This document shows positions 8,010 through 15,542 of a stretch of 37,727 nt of DNA, one piece after another; the first letter of the stretch is position 1, and each line of letters opens with the position of its first letter. Made by a program: the position numbers and the translations under genes. The DNA comes from Paracoccaceae bacterium. Lineage in GTDB: Bacteria > Pseudomonadota > Alphaproteobacteria > Rhodobacterales > Rhodobacteraceae. The stretch spans positions 1-37,727 of the forward strand of contig SKRW01000038.1 of assembly GCA_007118295.1 (NCBI GenBank). Direction: 5' to 3'. Below the pieces are notes generated by a model. The model did no database searches. It saw nothing but the letters and a program-made list of their open reading frames with translations, and was not told where the DNA came from.

Positions 8010-9260
8010 ATGCAATATTCGGCATGGCGTATCTTTACCCAAGCCCTGAAGGGCAATAGCGGCTGGAAACCTGTCTGGCGCGACCCTGACCCAAAGCCTG
8101 AATACGACATCGTCATCATTGGTGGCGGGGGGCACGGATTGGCGACAGCCTATTACCTGTCAAAGGTCTTTGGACAACACAAGGTTGCCGTGCTGGAAAA
8201 AGGCTGGATCGGGTCGGGCAATGTCGGGCGGAATACGACCATTATCCGCTCGAACTACCTGCTGGACGGCAACCAGCCCTTTTACGAATTTTCGATGAAG
8301 CTCTGGGAGGGGCTTGAACAGGATTTCAATTATAACGCCATGGTCAGCCAGCGCGGCGTTCTGAACCTGTTTCATTCGGACGCGCAGCGGGATGCCTATG
8401 TGCGGCGTGGCAACGCGATGCTGATGTCGGGTGCGGATGCTGTGTTGCTGGACCGCGCGCGTTTGCGCGCGATGTGTCCATTTCTTGATTTCGACAATGC
8501 CCGCTTTCCCATCCATGGCGCGCTATGGCAGCCGCGCGCGGGAACCGTGCGCCACGATGCGGTGGCATGGGGTTATGCACGCGGCGCAGACCAGAACGGG
8601 GTCGATATTGTCCAGAATTGCGAAGTCACGGGCCTGCTGGTGCAAAATGGCCGTTGCGATGGGGTCGAGACCACACGCGGTACGATCCGTGCGAAAAAGG
8701 TGGCGGTCTGCGTGGCCGGTTCGTCCAGCCGCGTCATGGCGATGGCCGGACTGCGCCTGCCAATCGAGAGTCACGTCTTGCAGGCTTTTGTCAGCGAGGG
8801 GCTGAAGCCGGTCATCCCCGGTGTCATCACCTTTGGCGCAGGTCACTTCTATGTCAGCCAGTCGAACAAGGGCGGGCTGGTTTTCGGGGGCGATATCGAT
8901 GGCTACAACAGCTACGCGCAGCGCGGGAACATGGCCACGGTCGAAGACGTCTGCGAGGGGGGCATGGGCATCATGCCTATGATCGGTCGCGCCCGTCTTT
9001 TGCGGATGTGGGGGGGCATCATGGACATGTCCATGGATGGCTCGCCTTTCATTGACCGCACGCCTATTGACGGGCTCTATTTCAATGGGGGCTGGTGCTA
9101 TGGCGGTTTCAAGGCGACACCCGCTTCGGGCTACTGCTACGCGCATCTGTTGGCCAGGGATGCGCCGCATGAGGTTGCGCGGGCCTACCGGCTGGACCGG
9201 TTCGCGCGCGGGGCACCGATTGACGAAAAAGGGGTGGGCGCGCAGCCCAACCTGCATTGA
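8010..9260 (+). CDS. soxB: Sarcosine oxidase-like subunit beta
   Basis: This FAD-dependent subunit of a heterotetrameric sarcosine-oxidase-type enzyme is 416 aa from the ATG at 8010, which is preferred for its AGGG Shine-Dalgarno and for the family-typical MQYSAWRIFTQALKGN opening. YDIVIIGGGGHGLATAYYL (about residue 32) binds FAD. AGTVRHDAVAWGYA contains a histidine near residue 182 that matches the covalent FMN attachment site of the family. WGGIMDMSMDGSPFI and GGWCYGGFKATPASG are the C-terminal FAD and active-site regions. The family oxidises N-methyl groups of sarcosine or related amines to formaldehyde or 5,10-methylene-THF. It is the first gene of a B-D-A-G operon; the substrate is not proven because the operon lacks the usual glyA/purU partners. 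Confidence 0.9.
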   Translation: MQYSAWRIFTQALKGNSGWKPVWRDPDPKPEYDIVIIGGGGHGLATAYYLSKVFGQHKVAVLEKGWIGSGNVGRNTTIIRSNYLLDGNQPFYEFSMKLWEGLEQDFNYNAMVSQRGVLNLFHSDAQRDAYVRRGNAMLMSGADAVLLDRARLRAMCPFLDFDNARFPIHGALWQPRAGTVRHDAVAWGYARGADQNGVDIVQNCEVTGLLVQNGRCDGVETTRGTIRAKKVAVCVAGSSSRVMAMAGLRLPIESHVLQAFVSEGLKPVIPGVITFGAGHFYVSQSNKGGLVFGGDIDGYNSYAQRGNMATVEDVCEGGMGIMPMIGRARLLRMWGGIMDMSMDGSPFIDRTPIDGLYFNGGWCYGGFKATPASGYCYAHLLARDAPHEVARAYRLDRFARGAPIDEKGVGAQPNLH

Positions 9261-9274
9261 CCAGAGGGTAAACG

Positions 9275-9562
9275 ATGATCATCAACCACCCCCTTCTTGG
9301 TCCGCGTGACGCAGCGGAGTTTATCTACAAGGGAGATGCCAGCCTGATTGACCGCCCCGATGGCATGGCAGAGGGGGCGCTCGCGGCATTTGACGCGTAT
9401 CTGCACCTGCGCGACAACCCCGCGGGTCTGCACCGCGAATTGTGGTATCACGAACAGGGTGATCGGTCGTGGCTGGTCGTGACCCGCAACACGCTGACGC
9501 ACGAGATCACAAGGGTGGAGTTGGCACGCGATGTGGCACGCGCACAGGGGAGGGGGCGATGA
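9275..9562 (+). CDS. soxD: Sarcosine oxidase-like subunit delta lacking zinc-ligand cysteines
   Basis: The 95-aa protein aligns along its whole length with SoxD: MIINHPLLGPRDAAEF matches the canonical start that normally holds a CPxCG motif, and LWYHEQGDRSW matches the WxHxxGCxxW motif. In the Stenotrophomonas enzyme, zinc is held by Cys6, Cys9, His59 and Cys63. Here those positions read His, Leu, His59 and Asp63, so three of four ligands are gone while the surrounding fold residues are kept. There is no stop or frameshift, and the start has an AGAGGG Shine-Dalgarno 12 bp after soxB. The stop overlaps the soxA-like start (ATGA). It is probably a functional structural subunit without zinc, or with a different metal. 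Confidence 0.85.
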   Translation: MIINHPLLGPRDAAEFIYKGDASLIDRPDGMAEGALAAFDAYLHLRDNPAGLHRELWYHEQGDRSWLVVTRNTLTHEITRVELARDVARAQGRGR

Positions 9563-12462
9563 CCCAGCCCTTCCGGCTGTCCGGTGGCCAGATTGACCGC
9601 TCGCGCCTTGTCAGGTTTCAGTGGAATGACCGCTGGATGAGTGGACACCCCGGCGATACGCTTGCCTCGGCGCTGATGGCGAACGGGGTGCGCTTGGTGG
9701 GCCGGTCGTTCAAGTATCATCGCCCGCGCGGTATCTTCTCGGCGGGCACGGAAGAGCCCAATGCGCTGGTGCAATTGCGCAAGGGGGCTGCACAGGAACC
9801 CAACACACGCGCGACGACGGTTGAGTTGTTCGATGGCCTTTATGCCACCAGCCAGAACCATCGCGGGTCACTGGAATGGGATCTTCTGGCGATCAACGAC
9901 CTGCTTGCACCGCTGCTTTCGGCGGGGTTCTACTACAAGACGTTCATGTGGCCCGCAAAGCTGTGGGAAAAGCTGTATGAACCTGCAATCCGGTCGGCTG
10001 CAGGGCTGGGTCGCCTGTCGGAACGGCCTGACCCGGATTGCTATGTCCACGGGTTTCTGCATTGCGATCTGTTGGTGATCGGTGGCGGCCCTGCCGGGCT
10101 TGCAGCCGCTCTGGCTGCCGGGCGCGCGGGGCTGCGGGTGATCGTCGCGGATGAGGATTTCCGCCTGGGTGGGCGGCTGAATTCGGATCGGGAAGAAGTC
10201 GATGGCCAGCCCGGCACAGACTGGGCAAAGGCTGCCGTGGCCGAGCTGATTGCGATGCCGCGCGTGCGGGTGATGCCCCGATCCACGGTCTTTGGCGCTT
10301 TCGACCATGGTATCTATGGCGCGCTGGAACGCATGACAGACCATCTGCGGCAGTCTGATGGCAAGCCGCGGCAAGTGGCGTGGCGGATCTATGCCAAGCG
10401 CGCACTGCTCGCGGCAGGGGCCACCGAGCGCGCCATTGCCTTTGGCAATAACGACCGACCGGGTATCATGCTTGCAGGCGCGGTGCGCAGCTATGTCAAC
10501 CGCTTCGGGGCTGCCCCCGGCAGGCGCGTCGCCGTGTTTGCCAACAATGACGATGGGCTGCGCACAGCCGATGATCTGCGCGCGGCAGGGATAGAGGTTG
10601 CCAGCGTTCTGGACGCGCGCACAGGGGCTGCGATTGTCGATACGCGCGGACGCAAGGCGCTGCGTCAGATCATTCTTGCCGATGGCACGCGGATCGATGC
10701 GGATTGTCTGGCGGTTTCGGGCGGTTGGTCGCCGAATGTGCACCTGACCTGCCACCAGCGCGGGCGTCCGGTCTGGTCCGACCGGATCAGCGGGTTTGTG
10801 CCGGGTGGCGTGTTGCCGCCGGGGCTGTCGGTGACCGGGGCCGCGAATGGGACGATGACCCTTGGTGCCGCCCTGCGCGAAGGCCATGTCGAGGGGTCAC
10901 GTCTTGCGGCAGAACTGGGGCAGCGGCCCGCAAAGGGTGGGCCCCCAGTAGCGGCGGATGCCTCTTTTGCGGTGACTCCCATCTGGCATGTTGGCGCTTC
11001 CCGCGCGCGGTCATGGGTCGATTTGCAAAATGATGTCACAACCAAGGATGTGACACAGGCATATCAGGAAGGGTTCCGCGCGGTCGAACATGTCAAGCGC
11101 TATACGACGCTTGGCATGGCGACGGATCAGGGGCGGACCTCTGGCCTGCTGGGGTTGGGGGTGCTGGCTGACTTGTCCGGCAAACCTGTTGCCGAGATCG
11201 GAACAACCATGTTCCGCCCACCCTATACGCCTGTTGCTATCGGCGCATTCGCTGGCCGTGCGCGAGGTAAGGCGTATCGCGCGACCCGCCTGACACCGTC
11301 GCATGACTGGGCAACCGAGACTGGCGCCAGTTTCACCGAAGCAGGGCTGTGGATGCGTGCGCAGTGGTTCGCGCGCGACGGCGAGGCGGGCTGGCGCGAC
11401 TCGGTAGATCGCGAAGTGATGATGACGCGGCGCTCGGTCGGGGTTTGCGATGTCTCGACTTTGGGCAAGATCGACATTCAGGGACGCGATTCTGCCGAAT
11501 TCCTGAACCGCGTCTATGCCAATGCGTTCCTCAAGCTGCCCGTCGGACGTGTGCGCTATGGTCTGATGCTGCGCGAGGATGGCTTTGTCTATGATGACGG
11601 CACCACCGCGCGGCTGGCGCAGACGCATTTCGTCATGACAACGACGACCGCGAATGCCGCAGGCGTGCTGCGTCATCTGGAATTTGCGCGTCAATGCCTG
11701 TGGCCGGATCTGGATGTCCATTTGATCTCGACGACCGACTCCTGGGCGCAGTTCGCAGTGGCAGGACCGAACGCGCGGGCGCTGGTGTCGCGCGTGGTCG
11801 ATGATCTGGACCTGTCGAACGATGCATTTCCGTTCATGGCCTGCGCGGAATGCACTGTGTTTGGCGGCACGCCCGCGCGGCTGTTCCGTATATCGTTCTC
11901 GGGCGAACTGGCTTACGAGGTCGCTGTCCCTGCACGCTTTGGCGATGCCATGATGCGGGCGCTGATGCAGGTTGGCGCGGCCTTTGATGCAGTCGCATAT
12001 GGTGTCGAGGCACTTGGTGTGATGCGCATCGAGAAAGGACATGCCGCAGGCGGAGAGTTGAACGGTCAGACCACGGCGCGCATGCTGGGTCTGGGCGCGA
12101 TGGTTTCGGACAGGAAGGATGCGATTGGCGGTACGCTGTCGCGCCGCCCTGAAATGCAGGCCGAAGCTGGTCTGCGTCTGATGGGCTTTCGACCAGTGGA
12201 CCGCACGCAAAACCTGATGGCGGGCGCGCATTTTCTGACACAGGGTGCCGCTACGGATACGGCGCATGATCAGGGCTGGCTGAGTTCGGTAGCCTGGTCG
12301 CCCGAGCTGGGCCATTCGATCGGGCTGGGGTTCCTGCTGAATGGCGAGAACCGGCTGGGCGAGAGGCTTCGTGCCTATAACCCTTTGCGGGGTCAGGATA
12401 TTCTGGTCGAAGTTTGTTCGCCCCATCATCTCGATCCTGAAGGAGTGCGGCAACGTGGATGA
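9559..12462 (+). CDS. soxA: Sarcosine oxidase-like subunit alpha
   Basis: The start at 9559 overlaps the soxD-like stop as ATGA, giving 967 aa, the usual alpha-subunit length; the ORF track begins 30 codons too early. Order of parts: a 2Fe-2S-ferredoxin-like fold at residues 1-110 (GRSFKYHRPRGIFSAG), a dinucleotide-binding domain at about 155-480 (LLVIGGGPAGLAAALAAGRAG), and a GcvT-like tetrahydrofolate aminomethyltransferase domain in the last 400 residues (SVGVCDVSTLGKIDIQG, then GVEALGVMRIEKGH). In this family the alpha subunit binds NAD+ and folate and receives the methylene group through a tunnel from the beta active site. This supports a tetrahydrofolate-linked demethylating oxidase. 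Confidence 0.92.
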   Translation: MTQPFRLSGGQIDRSRLVRFQWNDRWMSGHPGDTLASALMANGVRLVGRSFKYHRPRGIFSAGTEEPNALVQLRKGAAQEPNTRATTVELFDGLYATSQNHRGSLEWDLLAINDLLAPLLSAGFYYKTFMWPAKLWEKLYEPAIRSAAGLGRLSERPDPDCYVHGFLHCDLLVIGGGPAGLAAALAAGRAGLRVIVADEDFRLGGRLNSDREEVDGQPGTDWAKAAVAELIAMPRVRVMPRSTVFGAFDHGIYGALERMTDHLRQSDGKPRQVAWRIYAKRALLAAGATERAIAFGNNDRPGIMLAGAVRSYVNRFGAAPGRRVAVFANNDDGLRTADDLRAAGIEVASVLDARTGAAIVDTRGRKALRQIILADGTRIDADCLAVSGGWSPNVHLTCHQRGRPVWSDRISGFVPGGVLPPGLSVTGAANGTMTLGAALREGHVEGSRLAAELGQRPAKGGPPVAADASFAVTPIWHVGASRARSWVDLQNDVTTKDVTQAYQEGFRAVEHVKRYTTLGMATDQGRTSGLLGLGVLADLSGKPVAEIGTTMFRPPYTPVAIGAFAGRARGKAYRATRLTPSHDWATETGASFTEAGLWMRAQWFARDGEAGWRDSVDREVMMTRRSVGVCDVSTLGKIDIQGRDSAEFLNRVYANAFLKLPVGRVRYGLMLREDGFVYDDGTTARLAQTHFVMTTTTANAAGVLRHLEFARQCLWPDLDVHLISTTDSWAQFAVAGPNARALVSRVVDDLDLSNDAFPFMACAECTVFGGTPARLFRISFSGELAYEVAVPARFGDAMMRALMQVGAAFDAVAYGVEALGVMRIEKGHAAGGELNGQTTARMLGLGAMVSDRKDAIGGTLSRRPEMQAEAGLRLMGFRPVDRTQNLMAGAHFLTQGAATDTAHDQGWLSSVAWSPELGHSIGLGFLLNGENRLGERLRAYNPLRGQDILVEVCSPHHLDPEGVRQRG

Positions 12463-13021
12463 GAACCGTTTGCAGGCCAAAGCGCCGCTTGGCGGGCGCG
12501 ACAGGCAGATCGGGCGTGCACGTTTGCGCGAAAGAGATGAGCTTTCACTGGTTTCGCTAGCGATCCCTCTGGGCGGCGAGGCTGAACTCGGTGATGCGCT
12601 GAAACAGGCGTATGGGCTTGATATGCCTGACCCCCGGCGCGGTCGCTGCAAAGGTGATATATGGGCCTTGCGAACAGGCCATGATCAGATGCTGCTGATC
12701 TTTCCGCACCCGACCCCGGATGCGGGTGTTCATGTCAACGCAAGGTTGAGCACTCGCGCTTATGTGACCGATCAGACCGATGGTTGGGTCAAGCTGTTGC
12801 TTTCGGGAGCGGCTGGTCTTGATGCACTGGAGCGCCTTTGTCCGCTTGATCTGGAGCTTGCCGCCTTCCCGGTCGGGGCTTCGGCGCGCACGGTGATGGA
12901 ACATCTGGGCGTGATCCTGCTGCGGCTGGAGCAGGACCGCTTTCTGCTGCTTTCGGCGCGGTCCTCGGCAGAATCGTTCTGGGACGCAGTCGCGATGTCT
13001 TGCGAATTTGTCGTCGATTGA
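12455..13021 (+). CDS. soxG: Sarcosine oxidase-like subunit gamma
   Basis: The ORF track extends upstream, but the likely start is the GTG at 12455. It has AAGGAG about 9 bp upstream and overlaps the alpha-subunit stop by 8 bp, giving 188 aa (family about 200). The sequence shows the diverged gamma-subunit pattern: a conserved N-terminal LQAKAPLGG, the middle VTDQTDGWVKLLLSGAAGLD, and the C-terminal VILLRLEQDRFLLLSARSSAESFWD. Gamma resembles a piece of the GcvT fold and packs against alpha in the heterotetramer. It is the last gene of the operon; about 150 bp without any gene follow before galU. Confidence 0.85.
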   Translation: MDENRLQAKAPLGGRDRQIGRARLRERDELSLVSLAIPLGGEAELGDALKQAYGLDMPDPRRGRCKGDIWALRTGHDQMLLIFPHPTPDAGVHVNARLSTRAYVTDQTDGWVKLLLSGAAGLDALERLCPLDLELAAFPVGASARTVMEHLGVILLRLEQDRFLLLSARSSAESFWDAVAMSCEFVVD

Positions 13022-13170
13022 CCTGTTGCCCGCGTAGTTGGCAAATCAGGCGGCAATCGGCGCGAACGGGCCTATCTTGCGGCAGGTACCTTGTGATCCG
13101 GCCTTGATCCCCCTAAGTCTCTGAGCAGAGGTTCGTATTGAGAACCAATGAATTTTACAGGGAACAGGTA

Positions 13171-14058
13171 ATGACACGGGTAACGAAGGCGGTCTTTCCA
13201 GTTGCAGGTCTGGGCACGCGATTTTTGCCGGCGACCAAGGCAATGCCGAAAGAACTGTTGCCGATTATTGACAAGCCAATCGTACAATATGCTGTTGAAG
13301 AAGCTGTCGCGGCAGGCATTACCGAGTTGATCTTTGTCACCGGGCGCAACAAGCGCGCCGTGGGCGACCATTTCGATGCCAATCTGGAACTGGAGGCCCA
13401 ACTCGTTGCCAAGGGCAAGCCAGAGTTGCGCGATATGGTCCGCAACATCGTGCCCGAAGGCGTCGCGTGCATTTTTATGCGTCAGCCAGAACCTTTGGGT
13501 CTGGGCCATGCGGTTCTGTGCGCGGCACCAGCCGTTGGCAACAATCCCTTTGCGGTGCTCTTGGCGGATGATCTGATGCAGGGCGAGATCCTGCCGACCG
13601 TTGCGCTGGTCGAGGCATTCGCCCGTGACCCGCGTACTGTGCTGTCGGTGTCAGAGGTCGCGCGCGAGGAAGTGTCAAAATATGGCATCATTCGACCCGG
13701 TTCCATTGGGCCGGACGGTGTGATCACCGTAGACGGCATTGTAGAGAAGCCACCTGCCAACGAGGCACCGTCGCGGCTGGCCTCGTTCGGGCGCTATGTT
13801 TTCACGCCCGAGGTATTTGAAATCCTGCGCCACCTGCGCCCTGGCGCTGGTGGAGAAATACAACTTGCAGATGCAATCGACGAACTGGCCCGGCAGGGCA
13901 AGGTATCCGCGATCACCAATCCCTCTCGGCGATATGACTGCGGATCGAAATTTGGCTATCTGACAGCCCTTGTCGATGCAGCATTGGCAGACCCGGAGTA
14001 CAGCGCGCGCTTCCTTGAACTGATCCGCAATCGCGTGGAGAAACCTTTAGAAAAATGA
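13171..14058 (+). CDS. galU: UTP-glucose-1-phosphate uridylyltransferase
   Basis: The 295-aa nucleotidyltransferase starts at ATG 13171 behind an AGGGAACAGG ribosome binding site; the TTG upstream extension in the track is not needed. The N-terminal VFPVAGLGTRFLPATKAMPK is the nucleotide-binding signature, KELLPIIDKPIVQYAVEEA follows, then VLLADDLM with the metal-binding aspartate, and IVEKPPANEAPS with the active-site lysine region. It makes UDP-glucose from UTP and glucose-1-phosphate in the cytosol for exopolysaccharide, lipopolysaccharide or glycolipid synthesis. Together with the following sugar-phosphate transferase and the convergent phosphohexomutase, it forms a polysaccharide-precursor group. 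Confidence 0.95.
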   Translation: MTRVTKAVFPVAGLGTRFLPATKAMPKELLPIIDKPIVQYAVEEAVAAGITELIFVTGRNKRAVGDHFDANLELEAQLVAKGKPELRDMVRNIVPEGVACIFMRQPEPLGLGHAVLCAAPAVGNNPFAVLLADDLMQGEILPTVALVEAFARDPRTVLSVSEVAREEVSKYGIIRPGSIGPDGVITVDGIVEKPPANEAPSRLASFGRYVFTPEVFEILRHLRPGAGGEIQLADAIDELARQGKVSAITNPSRRYDCGSKFGYLTALVDAALADPEYSARFLELIRNRVEKPLEK

Positions 14059-14260
14059 TTTAAATACAAGAGTATAGTTACCCGTTGTTCGTTTCGGAAT
14101 CTGCCCTGTGTTGTTCTGAAAATATCGCGCATCTTGGACGCGGTCAGCACAGGGGGACCGGTTTTTTGCACCGGCCGTTTCATCGCACGGACCAAAACCA
14201 TCATACACGGATCAACCTGCGTACCCGGCAGCGCATTTTTTGTGCAACGTCTTTTTTTCA

Positions 14261-14274
14261 GGCAATTAATTGCC
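14261..14274. repeat. 14-bp perfect palindrome
   Basis: GGCAATTAATTGCC is identical to its reverse complement and lies in the AT-rich spacer about 137 bp before the sugar transferase start. Its size and position fit a dimeric repressor or activator site, but no specific regulator is suggested by the sequence. Confidence 0.5.
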
Positions 14275-14319
14275 GGTCGTCAGACCGCCCCCCTATTCTT
14301 ATGCGTGTATTTGTGTATA

Positions 14320-14338
14320 CGACTAGCCTAGATAGTCG
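14320..14338. repeat. Inverted repeat CGACTA-7 nt-TAGTCG
   Basis: Two 6-nt arms separated by 7 nt lie about 72 bp before the sugar transferase start. They could form a hairpin in the leader or be a protein-binding site. There is no U-tract on either side, so this is not a rho-independent terminator. Confidence 0.4.
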
Positions 14339-14410
14339 CATTTGGACTTGACGGTAGCAGTGTAGCGAGTCGCCCAGAGTGTGGGGGCATTTAAGCCAAC
14401 GGGTGACATT

Positions 14411-15523
14411 ATGACCGACTACTCGAAATTTCTTGTCGTTTTTCTGCTGTCGTTTTTGACATGCGCAATTTTGGTCGTGTCGCGCAGGTACTACATGCCG
14501 CGCCTGCGGCCTCGGGGCGATCTGTCCGCGTGTCAGGCCCTGCATTGTGATGAGACCCCGCGCCTGGGTGGCATTGGCATCATGCTGGCGATGACACTGG
14601 CCATGACGATCATGCCACAAAGTATGGAGCGTCTGTTCGGTATATTTGCCCTCTCGCTTGCCCCGGTTGTTTTCACAGGTCTGGCCGAGGACCTCGGGTA
14701 TCGCGTCTCGCCCAAGGGTCGTCTGTTTGCCGCTGTTGTTTCCAGCCTGGTCATGATCACCGCTCTGTCCGTCTGGATTCCGCCATCAAGTGGGATCGCG
14801 GTAATCGACTTTGTGTTGCAGTTTGCCATCATCGCTGTGCCACTCACAGTGCTGTGGGCGACCGGCATCTGTCATGGGTTCAACCTGATTGATGGTGTCA
14901 ACGGGCTGAGTGCTGGTCTGGCCCTCATGATCGCCACTGGATTGTGGTGGATTGCTGATGCCAGCGGCGCCCGAGAGCTTGCCTTGCTGAGTGCGGCGCT
15001 GATCCCTGCGCTTCTGGGCTTCATGCTGTTCAATTGGCCATATGGCCGGATTTTCCTTGGCGATGCTGGGGCATATGGTATCGGCCATCTGCTTGTCTGG
15101 TTCGCGATCCTGCTGGCATGGGCGCTGCCCGACATCTCTATTGTGGCGCTGGCGCTCATGTTTTTCTGGCCTGTTGCCGATACTTTTCTGGCAATCTGGC
15201 GGCGAAGGTATCTGGGGGCTCCGGTCGATGCCCCAGACAGGCTGCATTTCCACCAGTTCGTTTTCCGTATTCTGGCGCAAACGGTTGGCAAGAGGATGTC
15301 TGCGCGCGCTGTGAATTCGCTGACTGGGTTGGTGCTTCTGCCCTTGGCGGGGATGCCCGTTGTTGCAGCGGTGGTCTTGCGCGATGCGCCTTATCTGGCA
15401 GCGGCGGCCTGGGTCGGTTTCGGGATATTGTTCGTCGTTTGCTATGTCTGGGGTATCGCCCAGTTCAGAGGGCGCAAATTCCGCGGGGCACGGCCAGAGT
15501 TTCATGTGCATCCCGCAGAATAG
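14411..15523 (+). CDS. Polyprenyl-phosphate sugar-1-phosphate transferase, MraY/WecA (GT4) family
   Basis: This is a 370-aa inner-membrane protein from ATG 14411, chosen over the track's GTG because MTDYSKFLVVFLLSFLTCAIL gives a normal first transmembrane helix. About ten membrane segments are visible. Family motifs: DETPRLGGIGIML, TGLAEDLGYRVSPKGR (the usual DD pair reads ED), GFNLIDGVNGLSAG, FLGDAGAYGIGH with the magnesium-binding aspartate, and RLHFHQFVFR matching the HxH loop. Such enzymes move a sugar-1-phosphate from a UDP-sugar onto undecaprenyl phosphate to start O-antigen, enterobacterial-common-antigen-like or exopolysaccharide chains. The exact sugar cannot be told. It ends 19 bp from the convergent phosphohexomutase. 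Confidence 0.85.
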   Translation: MTDYSKFLVVFLLSFLTCAILVVSRRYYMPRLRPRGDLSACQALHCDETPRLGGIGIMLAMTLAMTIMPQSMERLFGIFALSLAPVVFTGLAEDLGYRVSPKGRLFAAVVSSLVMITALSVWIPPSSGIAVIDFVLQFAIIAVPLTVLWATGICHGFNLIDGVNGLSAGLALMIATGLWWIADASGARELALLSAALIPALLGFMLFNWPYGRIFLGDAGAYGIGHLLVWFAILLAWALPDISIVALALMFFWPVADTFLAIWRRRYLGAPVDAPDRLHFHQFVFRILAQTVGKRMSARAVNSLTGLVLLPLAGMPVVAAVVLRDAPYLAAAAWVGFGILFVVCYVWGIAQFRGRKFRGARPEFHVHPAE

Positions 15524-15542
15524 GGCTCCTGTCCCACATGCG

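Larger units (their letters stand above)
14059..14410. other. AT-rich 352-bp intergenic region with inverted repeats
   Basis: No coding frame is convincing here. The region is clearly richer in A/T than its surroundings, with T runs near 14160, 14235 and 14252. It contains a perfect 14-bp palindrome at 14261-14274 and an inverted repeat at 14320-14338. It lies between galU and the membrane sugar transferase and probably carries regulatory sites for the latter. No clear sigma-70 promoter could be assigned by eye. Confidence 0.6.

Noticed and set aside
9275-9562. soxD-like gene as a decayed pseudogene
   Set aside because: Although the zinc cysteines are missing, the frame is intact, the fold residues are kept, and it has a ribosome site and an ATGA overlap with the next gene.
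11011-12651. 546-aa minus-strand ORF
   Set aside because: It is the antisense shadow of the alpha subunit gene; its sequence is low in hydrophobic core patterns and rich in Arg, His, Gln and Cys, as expected of shadows.
15524-15542. Bidirectional terminator between the convergent sugar transferase and phosphohexomutase genes
   Set aside because: The 19-bp gap has no inverted repeat.
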